From NCBI GenBank assembly GCA_003221375.1, contig QHRI01000403.1, positions 1-5,768 on the forward strand: a stretch of 5,768 nucleotides of DNA. The letters are read 5' to 3'. How positions within the stretch are numbered: the first letter of the stretch is position 1; every line of letters starts with the position of its first letter. A program made the position numbers and the translations under genes. The notes beneath the pieces were generated by a model. It saw only the letters and a list, made by a program, of their open reading frames with translations. It did not search any database and was not told where the DNA came from. Positions 1 to 5,768 of the stretch are shown one piece after another. This DNA comes from Verrucomicrobiota bacterium (GTDB lineage: Bacteria > Verrucomicrobiota > Verrucomicrobiia > Chthoniobacterales > UBA10450).

Positions 1-1347
1 AATATTACGCCGCCGGCCAAAAATTGGATTCAGGCCTGCGTTGCAGCGGCACCGGGCGGACCGAGCCATGTGCTGCTTACGGACGTGGTCGCCGAGCATA
101 TTCCGGGCTGTAATATGGCGTTCTATCGTTGGGCCTTTGAGGGCATTGGCGGTTTCGATACCGAATACCGCAAAGCAGGTGATGACGTTGATTTTTGCTG
201 GCGACTTCAGCAGGCTGGGTGGGTCATTTCCTTCAGTCCAACGGCGATCGTTTGGCACTATCGACGCTTCACTCTCCGCGCTTTTTTGAAGCAACAAGAC
301 GGCTACGGCGAGGCAGAGTCACTGTTACGCTTTAAGCATTTGATCTTCTTCGGACCAACAGGCACCGCGAAATGGCGCGGCCAGATCTACGGGACGCCGC
401 GGTTCAGCTGGTTCGTTAACCGGCCGGTCATCTATCACGGAATTTTCGGTGAAGGTTTTTTTCAATCGATTTACCCCACACCCCAGTCAGACGTAGCCGC
501 CTACCTAAGCAGCATTGAATGGTTTGCGTTGACGATTTTCCTGTTCGGTCTGGGCATTTTTCTTCCGGCATTGCGCATTGTGCCTTACCTGATGCTTGGC
601 GGCACCTTGTGCGTTGCCCTTTCCTACATGGTACGGGCTTCTATTGAGCCAAAATTCGATACGGCAGGGGCGCGACTGCTTGTCATGTTTCTGGCTTTTG
701 CCCAACCGCTCGTACGAGGATTCTCCCGTTATTTCACCTGGCTGCATTTCAAACGCACACCGACCAGCGTGATTAGGGCGCACGAACATCTACCGGAGCG
801 CGGCCGCTTCGTCGGCGGTCTGAGTCGCAGAGTTTTTTGGAGCGATCAGGGAAGGGACCGCCACTACTTGCTCGGCGCCATTTTCGAATTGCTCGATGAG
901 GAAGGCTGGCGTTACTCCACCGACAGCGGATGGAATGAGTGGGACATTCAAATCTACGGAAATTTTTGGTGGAGCATCGCGCTTCAGACCGTCACTGAGT
1001 ATCACGGCGGCGGAAATTGTCTGACCCGTGTTCGCCTTCGGAACCGATTCGTTACAACGACGATCATTTTTAATCTCATTGCATTAAGTCTGTTGATCTA
1101 TCGACAGCTCAACATTTCCCATGTGGATCTTTGGTTCCTTGTTCCGTACCTGCTTTTTCTCGTGTTTCTCTGGACGCGTGCGCGTCTGCTGAAGTCACGC
1201 GTGGCCGAACTTGTCGATCTTGCAGCGCACCGCGCCGGTCTGCAGCGGGTGATGCGAAAAAGCAAGAGCGGGGAGAGCATGGCAACATCGCAAGTTGAAG
1301 TGCCTGTGAACACCGTGGACCAAGTCTCGCCGAATCTGCCTAGGTGA
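1..1347 (+). CDS. GT2-family membrane glycosyltransferase, 5'-truncated (C-terminal 448 residues)
   Basis: The frame is open from base 1, so the gene starts outside the window; the GTG at 70 is internal. In fragment numbering, residues 35-41 read PGCNMAF, 59-68 AGDDVDFCWR and 98-106 QQDGYGEAE. These are typical of the acceptor/catalytic half of inverting GT-A enzymes of family GT2, with the Q-rich block standing where processive enzymes carry QxxRW. Hydrophobic, probably membrane-spanning stretches lie at about 174-192, 195-213, 222-238, 352-370 and 377-394. Between them, about 270-345, is a soluble domain with VFWSDQGR, a DSGW (308-311) and an HGGG (335-338). The last 30 residues are polar and look disordered. 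The probable role is transfer of sugar from a nucleotide-sugar to an envelope or extracellular glycan at the inner membrane; donor and acceptor cannot be told from this. It converges on purM, so it is not part of the purine operon. The family call is firm, the substrate unknown. Confidence 0.85.
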   Translation, partial: NITPPAKNWIQACVAAAPGGPSHVLLTDVVAEHIPGCNMAFYRWAFEGIGGFDTEYRKAGDDVDFCWRLQQAGWVISFSPTAIVWHYRRFTLRAFLKQQDGYGEAESLLRFKHLIFFGPTGTAKWRGQIYGTPRFSWFVNRPVIYHGIFGEGFFQSIYPTPQSDVAAYLSSIEWFALTIFLFGLGIFLPALRIVPYLMLGGTLCVALSYMVRASIEPKFDTAGARLLVMFLAFAQPLVRGFSRYFTWLHFKRTPTSVIRAHEHLPERGRFVGGLSRRVFWSDQGRDRHYLLGAIFELLDEEGWRYSTDSGWNEWDIQIYGNFWWSIALQTVTEYHGGGNCLTRVRLRNRFVTTTIIFNLIALSLLIYRQLNISHVDLWFLVPYLLFLVFLWTRARLLKSRVAELVDLAAHRAGLQRVMRKSKSGESMATSQVEVPVNTVDQVSPNLPR

Positions 1348-1377
1348 CGGCTAGCCCAAATCCCTGGCTCGCTTCGC
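1348..1377. other. Convergent intergenic gap, glycosyltransferase / purM
   Basis: Only 30 bases separate the two stop codons (TGA at 1345-1347 on plus, TGA at 1378-1380 on minus). The gap holds a perfect 8-base palindrome GGCTAGCC at 1349-1356, and an AGCC/GGCT pair could form a 4-base stem. There is no stable stem followed by a T-run on either strand, so I do not call an intrinsic terminator. Confidence 0.4.
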
Positions 1378-2309
1378 TCAGAACTTCAAACGTACTCTAC
1401 CAATTCCGCACTCGATGTGGCCGATTCGCTTTGCTTTTAACATTGCCTTCACGCCTTCGGCGTCACGTTGGGAAACTATCGCGGCCATTCCGATGCCCAT
1501 GTTGAAGACCTGATACATTTCCCGAGGATCGATATCTCCGTTTTGCTGCAGAATTTGAAAGATGCTGGGCACGCGCCAGTTTCTGGTTTCGATCACCGCG
1601 TCACAATTTGCAGGCAAAATTCGCGGCAGATTGTCAATGAGACCGCCGCCTGTGATATGAGCGAGACCTTTGATCACGCCACTTGGAATGTTTGCCAGAA
1701 GCGGCTGATAGTTCCGGTGCACCCGCAGTAATTCCTGACCGACCGTCTTCACCGGCCCGGGCAGGCGCGAAGTGACTTTGAGCCGCATTTTGCGGAACAG
1801 AATTTGTCGTGCCAGCGAGTAGCCGTTGGTATGCAAGCCAGCTGATTCCAGTCCGAGAATTAGATCGCCCGGCCCGATTTTCTTTCCGTCGATGATCCTC
1901 CTGCGATCGACAACACCAATAATGCAGCCCGCGAGATCGTATTCTCCCTTGCGATACATTCCGGGCAACTGCGCTGTTTCGCCGCCAATAAGAGCACAAC
2001 CCGCAAATCGACAGGCGTGTGAAAGACCCCGTAGCAATTGTTGAAATACACTGGGGTCGAGTTTCCCGCACCCAATGTAATCCAGGAAGAAAAGCGGACG
2101 CGCACCCAAGACTGCGATGTCGTTAACACAATGGTTTACCAGCGCATTCCAGGGAAGCTCGCTCGGAACAATCCCCCGAAACCGCCAATCCTGCCCAACA
2201 CCTGGGGTCCGTGCGTTTGCTTTACCAGAGATTGAATCTGTTTTTTGAGTCGATTGCCAAGATCAACATCGACGCCCGCAGACGCATAGGCTTTTTTCTT
2301 TTTTGTCAT
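1378..2309 (-). pseudogene. purM: purM, phosphoribosylformylglycinamidine cyclo-ligase (AIR synthetase), disrupted by an out-of-frame deletion
   Basis: PurM closes FGAM to AIR with ATP, the fifth step of IMP synthesis, in the cytosol. The 5' part runs from an ATG at 2309 to a TAA at 2136-2138 (57 residues). It has the normal N-terminus, [15 protein letters not shown], and the [10 protein letters not shown] block at 39-48. The 3' part continues in another frame from LVNHCVND (about 2142) to the TGA at 1378-1380. It carries GARPLFFLDYIGCGKL, GGETAQLPGMY, HTNGYSLAR, HITGGGL and a normal C-terminus. The family has about 37 residues between GGFGGLF and LVNHC, including the nearly invariant DGVGTK motif of the ATP/substrate site. 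Here about 8 remain, so about 30 residues plus one base are missing. No second fragment holding DGVGTK is visible. Frameshifting could join the frames but not restore the motif. The product should be inactive unless the junction is an assembly error. The start has no convincing Shine-Dalgarno and lies in the end of the repeat element. The family call is secure; whether the lesion is real is open. Confidence 0.85.
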
Positions 2310-2427
2310 GTCGAGCGAAGTCGAGACATCTCTGTTTTTAATTTAAACAGCAAGAGATTTTCTCGACTTGGCGAAGTTTAGCCTCAGGGAGAGAAGCGAG
2401 TCGAATGGGCTTCGGCTCGAAATGACA
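2304..2427. repeat. Inverted-repeat (MITE/REP-like) element between purF and purM
   Basis: The ends are near-perfect inverted copies: TGTCATGTCGAGC at 2304-2316 and the complement of TGTCATTTCGAGC at 2415-2427 (12 of 13 match). A second, inner pair follows: AAGTCGAGACATCTCTG at 2319-2335 and the complement of AAGTCGAGAAAATCTCTTG at about 2351-2369. These flank an AT-rich centre around 2336-2349. So two copies of a unit of about 28 bases face each other, the right copy being split by about 45 extra bases. No ORF lies inside. From general experience, the TGTCATTTCGAGC-type end resembles short intergenic repeats scattered in some environmental bacterial genomes. That is recollection and could not be checked with one copy set. 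In RNA it could fold into a long hairpin between purF and purM. The left end overlaps the first codons of purM. Confidence 0.7.
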
Positions 2428-2433
2428 GATCCG

Positions 2434-3987
2434 CTATTTCAAATCCGCAAACAAGGTTGGATGTCCTTCCTGATCGGCGAGCGCTTTGGCGCGTTGCTCG
2501 CGTTTTTCCATGATGAACTTGTCCAACGCAGGGTCGACGGGCAGGGGATAATCGCCGTTGAAACAGGCGAGGCAAAAACTATTCATCGGTTTTCCAGTCG
2601 CCCGTACCATGCCTTCCACATCAAGGTAACCGAGGCTATCGACACCAAGGTATTTACAGATGTCTTCCATCGGCATCTGGTTAGCAATCAACTTTTCCGG
2701 ATCGGGAAAATCGATTCCGTAATGACAGGCAAACCGGTGTGGTGGACAGCTTACCCGCATGTGCACTTCCTTTGCGCCAGCTTCGCGCAAATTCACGACA
2801 CGCGCTCGCGAGGTCGTTCCGCGCACGATCGAGTCGTCCACAACGACGACCCGCTTTCCGGCCACCATTTCCTTAATCAGGTTCAACTTTACCCGCACAT
2901 CAAAATCGCGGATGAGCTGGCTTGGCTGCAAAAACGTGCGGCCAATGTAGTGATTACGTACAAAGGCGTGGGCATAGGGAATCTTTAATTCCTGCGCGAA
3001 CCCGAGAGCGGCATAGTTTCCCGAATCCGGCACCGGCACAACGATGTCTGCATCGACCGGAAATTTTCTTGCCAGTTCGCGTCCCATTTCCATACGCACT
3101 TTGCCCACGTTAACGCCGCCGATCATGCTGTCCGGACGCGCGAAATACACGTATTCGAACATGCAAAATGCCTGGCGCTCGTCCGGGAATGGCCTTTCGG
3201 AGCGCAATCCTTTTTCATCAATGATCAACACTTCGCCCGGCTCAATTTCTCGGACGAACTCCGCATGAATCAGATCGAAAGCGCACGTCTCAGACGCCAG
3301 GAAATAGGCGCCATCGAGCTTGCCGAGAGCGAGCGGGCGCCAGCCAAAAGGATCGCGCACGCCGATCAGTTCGCGTTCACTCATGATGATCAGCGAGAAC
3401 GCGCCCTGGATCCGGCGCAACGCCGCCAGAACATTTCCGCCATTCTCCGAGGGTTGCGCCAGGAGATGTAAAATGATTTCGCTGTCGGCAGTGGTTTGAA
3501 AAATGGAGCCCTTTCGCTCGAGTTCATCGCGCAAAAGATCGGCGTTGGTCAAATTACCATTGTGCGCAATTGCCATCTGACCGCGCACACAATCGACTAC
3601 GAAAGGTTGCGCGTTTTTGATCGTGCTCGTGCCCGTCGTCGAATAGCGCGTGTGCCCGATGGCACGTGTCCCCTTCAGTCTCGCTAGTTCGTCCTGTCCA
3701 AAAACCTGCGATACAAGCCCCATGTCCTTATGCTGGAGAAAGGTCGTACGCGGACCATTGCTGGTAACGATTCCGGCGCTCTCCTGGCCGCGATGCTGCA
3801 ACGCAAAGAGACCGTAGTATGTCAAGACCGCCGCGTTTGGGTGGCCGAACACGCCGAAGAGCCCGCATTCGTGCTGCGGGAAAGGATTGGTCTCGGCTTG
3901 GACGGTGTCGATGCGTTCTGGAGAGATCACACTCAATAATTCACCAAATCGGGCGCGGTTCAACGAATCGTTCTTAAGATGTGACAA
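2434..3987 (-). CDS. purF: Amidophosphoribosyltransferase, [4Fe-4S] Bacillus-type
   Basis: PurF makes 5-phosphoribosylamine from PRPP and glutamine, the committed step of purine synthesis, in the cytosol. An N-terminal Ntn-hydrolase glutaminase domain starts at Cys41 (ECGLFGVFG), the expected nucleophile after propeptide removal. It includes GHTRYST (111-117) and HNGNLTN (142-148). The phosphoribosyltransferase domain has PVPDSGNYAALGFA (318-331) and the PRPP loop VVVDDSIVRGTTSR (381-394). Cys235, Cys421, Cys472 and Cys475 match the four iron-sulfur ligands of the Bacillus subtilis enzyme. Length (517) and motif order look normal and I see no lesion. The start is uncertain. No ATG lies in frame before Cys41; the choices are TTG at 3987 (after AAGAGAAG), TTG at 3963, TTG at 3936 and GTG at 3930 (both after GGTGA). 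The longest gives a 40-residue leader, long for the family; the GTG gives 21. It begins 21 bases after purL and is probably co-transcribed with it. Confidence 0.95.
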   Translation of the reverse strand: MSHLKNDSLNRARFGELLSVISPERIDTVQAETNPFPQHECGLFGVFGHPNAAVLTYYGLFALQHRGQESAGIVTSNGPRTTFLQHKDMGLVSQVFGQDELARLKGTRAIGHTRYSTTGTSTIKNAQPFVVDCVRGQMAIAHNGNLTNADLLRDELERKGSIFQTTADSEIILHLLAQPSENGGNVLAALRRIQGAFSLIIMSERELIGVRDPFGWRPLALGKLDGAYFLASETCAFDLIHAEFVREIEPGEVLIIDEKGLRSERPFPDERQAFCMFEYVYFARPDSMIGGVNVGKVRMEMGRELARKFPVDADIVVPVPDSGNYAALGFAQELKIPYAHAFVRNHYIGRTFLQPSQLIRDFDVRVKLNLIKEMVAGKRVVVVDDSIVRGTTSRARVVNLREAGAKEVHMRVSCPPHRFACHYGIDFPDPEKLIANQMPMEDICKYLGVDSLGYLDVEGMVRATGKPMNSFCLACFNGDYPLPVDPALDKFIMEKREQRAKALADQEGHPTLFADLK

Positions 3988-3988
3988 A

Positions 3989-3996
3989 CTTCTCTT
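3989..3996 (-). promoter_or_regulatory. Possible weak ribosome binding site of purF (for the TTG at 3987)
   Basis: Read on the minus strand, the purL-purF gap holds AAGAGAAG one base before the TTG at 3985-3987. It is purine-rich but close to the start and not a consensus Shine-Dalgarno. A competing GGTGA at 3941-3945 lies 4 bases before an in-frame TTG (3936) and 10 before an in-frame GTG (3930), which would give shorter leaders closer to usual PurF lengths. The sequence alone does not decide. Confidence 0.25.
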
Positions 3997-4008
3997 GTAA
4001 ACCGCGCT

Positions 4009-5768
4009 TCATAGACTCGGGATACCTTCGGCCGCTGAATCGCTTTCCACTGCGCGGCGGATGGCATTCCACCAATCGTCATGCAGACTGACAATCGGCC
4101 AGGAAGATGTCTCGCCGCCGACGCGGATGCAAAGTTGGTCGCCGCCAACTCTACCCAGCTGTCGAAATGGAACTTGTCGCTCCTGCAAGGTTGACGCGGT
4201 TTTTTGCAGATTTTCGGGCGTAATGGAAATCAGGATGCGCGACTGCGATTCGTTAAAAAGAGTAGCGCATGCGTCCCGCTTGCGATCGAAGCCGCTTCGC
4301 AAGCCAGAGGGTGGCGTTACGTTAATTTCTGCCCCGACAAGTCCGTCCGGATTAAAGCAACATTCGGCGAGCGCGACAGCGAGACCCCCTTCGCGGACCG
4401 CGTTCTGGATTTTAATTTCGTGGCCAAGATCCATGCGCGGCGGCGGACCAATTTTCAAACCGTGACAGACTTTGAGATAACGCGAGCCACCGAGGCTGCA
4501 GCCGAGGGCATTGGCCTCGGATTCTTTCTTTTCGTTCGTCTCTTCTCGGCTGCGGTCGGCGCCCGCGGCTACAGCACCGGCGATTTCGCCAACCAAAATA
4601 ATCACGTCACCCTCGTTTTTGAACCATTGAGTCGTGATGTGCTCTTCCTTGTCGATCAAACCAACCATTCCGATCGTTGGCGTTGGATCGACCACACCCG
4701 CCGGACTCTCGTTGTATAAAGAGACATTTCCTCCCGTAACTGGCGTGCCAAACGCGCGACAGGATTCGGCGACGCCTTCAACTGCTTCTCGCAATTGCCA
4801 AAAATTCTCCGGCTTATAGGGATTGCCAAAGTTCAGGTTATCGGTCACGGCGAGAGGACGGGCACCCGAGCAGATGAGATTCCGCGCCGCTTCGGCTACG
4901 GCAATTTTCCCGCCCACTCGTGGATCCAACGCGCAATAGAGCGAATTGCAGTCAGTCGTCGCGGCGAGGATTTTATTTGCATAACGCACGAAGAAAACGG
5001 CCGCGTCCGAACCCGGCTTCACCAATGTGCCGGTGCGTACTGTGTGGTCGTACTGCCGATACACCCAGTTTTTCGATGCGATGGTTGGATCGCGAAGCAG
5101 TTGGCGCAATGCTTCGTGATTATCGAGGAAGGGGAGATTGTCGATTCGGCGGTCGTCCCAAGTTGTCGGGAGAGATTTCGCTTCCCGTGAATAGAGAGGC
5201 GCCTCGTCGGCCAGCGCCCTGGCAGGAATCTCCGCGGCAATCGAGCCGTTATTGCGCACACGCATCAAGCCGTCGTCGGTGACACGGCCAATCTCAACGC
5301 ATGGCACATCCCATTTCTCGAATATTGCGCGGACCAGCTTTTCCTTGCCGCGCTTGGCGATAATCAACATTCGTTCCTGCGATTCACTTAACAAAATCTC
5401 ATATGGCGACATGCCAGGCTCGCGTTTTGGAACTTTCGCAAGGTCAATCTCGATACCACTTCCGGCGCGGCTGGCGGTTTCACACGTCGAACAGGTAAGC
5501 CCCGCTGCGCCCATGTCCTGGATGCCGGCGACAGCATCGTGCCCAAGAAGCTCAAGGCACGCTTCGAGTAAAAGTTTCTCCTTGAACGGATCGCCGACCT
5601 GCACTGCCGGGCGATCTTCGCGCGATTGCTCGGTCAATTCGCGCGAAGCAAACGCCGCCCCGGCCAGGCCATCACGTCCTGTCTCGGCGCCAACATAGAA
5701 AACTGGATTGCCGACGCCGCTTGCAGCGCCGCGCGCCAGTTGCTCGTGACGTAAAACACCGAGACAAA
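4009..5768 (-). CDS. purL: Phosphoribosylformylglycinamidine synthase, PurL subunit (small type), 5'-truncated, with an internal in-frame deletion
   Basis: PurL is the synthetase subunit that turns FGAR into FGAM with ATP, using ammonia delivered by PurQ with PurS. The frame stays open to the right edge, giving 585 residues. It starts inside the family at about residue 190 of some 740 and ends at the TGA at 4009-4011. Visible blocks in order are [42 protein letters not shown] (fragment 81-91), [73 protein letters not shown] and FNESQSR. This is the Bacillus-type enzyme without a fused glutaminase domain; purQ and purS are not in view. Near fragment residue 459 the text goes from QNAVRE straight to GGLAVALAE. 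The family has about 15 more residues there, ending in an AHD-x-S segment. The frame is kept, so a protein could be made, but activity is doubtful. A charged linker (about 4490-4585) precedes GGSRYLKV. The family call is firm. Confidence 0.93.
   Translation of the reverse strand, partial: CLGVLRHEQLARGAASGVGNPVFYVGAETGRDGLAGAAFASRELTEQSREDRPAVQVGDPFKEKLLLEACLELLGHDAVAGIQDMGAAGLTCSTCETASRAGSGIEIDLAKVPKREPGMSPYEILLSESQERMLIIAKRGKEKLVRAIFEKWDVPCVEIGRVTDDGLMRVRNNGSIAAEIPARALADEAPLYSREAKSLPTTWDDRRIDNLPFLDNHEALRQLLRDPTIASKNWVYRQYDHTVRTGTLVKPGSDAAVFFVRYANKILAATTDCNSLYCALDPRVGGKIAVAEAARNLICSGARPLAVTDNLNFGNPYKPENFWQLREAVEGVAESCRAFGTPVTGGNVSLYNESPAGVVDPTPTIGMVGLIDKEEHITTQWFKNEGDVIILVGEIAGAVAAGADRSREETNEKKESEANALGCSLGGSRYLKVCHGLKIGPPPRMDLGHEIKIQNAVREGGLAVALAECCFNPDGLVGAEINVTPPSGLRSGFDRKRDACATLFNESQSRILISITPENLQKTASTLQERQVPFRQLGRVGGDQLCIRVGGETSSWPIVSLHDDWWNAIRRAVESDSAAEGIPSL

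Noticed and set aside
1349..1374. GGCTAGCC palindrome and AGCC/GGCT pair as a bidirectional terminator
   Set aside because: The stems are only 4 bases and no T-run follows on either strand.
1860..2129. Minus-strand open frame of 89 codons across the purM break
   Set aside because: Its protein does not resemble PurM or anything known; it is a third frame over purM sequence.
2136..2260. Programmed or slippage frameshift joining the two purM frames at A-runs (for example the AAAAAA at codons 22-23)
   Set aside because: The second frame is open there, so joining is possible in principle, but the DGVGTK segment would still be absent and no stimulatory signal fits a known recoding site.
2284..2306. 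A-rich tract at the start of purM (codons for a run of lysines) as a promoter or regulatory element
   Set aside because: It encodes a plausible short basic N-terminus and no -35/-10 pair can be placed with it.
2368..2988. Plus-strand open frame of 206 codons
   Set aside because: It lies wholly opposite purF, apart from its first bases in the repeat, and has no recognisable domain; purF is well supported by motifs.
3974..4012. ATG overlapping the purL stop (ATGA) as purF start
   Set aside because: It is out of frame with PurF and ends after 12 codons at a TAA; usable only if an indel lies in this stretch.
4204..4719. Plus-strand open frame of 171 codons
   Set aside because: It is antisense to conserved PurL blocks and shows no family features; it is a by-product of GC-rich coding DNA.

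Overview
The window reads as ordinary bacterial chromosome at moderately high GC. It has tightly packed genes: three consecutive de novo purine synthesis genes on the minus strand (purL, purF, purM, in that order of transcription) and a convergent glycosyltransferase gene on the plus strand. The style of the proteins suggests a member of the Verrucomicrobiota or a neighbouring soil phylum: PurF with 'PFPQHECGLFGVFG', PurM with 'LVNHCVND', and a Bacillus-type single-chain PurL. This placement comes from memory of family sequences, not from a search.

Layout. 1-1347 (+): the 3' part of a membrane GT2-family glycosyltransferase, cut by the window edge. 1348-1377: a 30-base convergent gap. 1378-2309 (-): purM, broken. 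2304-2427: an inverted-repeat element filling the purF-purM gap, one end of which supplies the purM start codon. 2434-3987 (-): purF, apparently intact, with [4Fe-4S]-type cysteines. 4009-5768 (-): the 3' part of purL, its first third lying beyond the right edge.

The purine genes act at step 1 (PurF, PRPP to phosphoribosylamine), step 4 (PurL, FGAR to FGAM) and step 5 (PurM, FGAM to AIR). The 21-base purL-purF spacing and the shared strand suggest one transcript. purM lies 124 bases further on, behind the repeat element.

The main point of interest is damage to two of the three purine genes. purM changes reading frame at about 2142-2144, and about 30 residues are missing there, including the nearly invariant DGVGTK motif. 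purL stays in frame but lacks about 15 residues at about 4389/4390, where the family has its AHD-x-S segment. Together these suggest either real decay of the pathway (or a second functional set elsewhere) or small collapses in the assembly. Reads over the two junctions would decide. I see no CRISPR array, tRNA, rRNA, insertion sequence or defence system.
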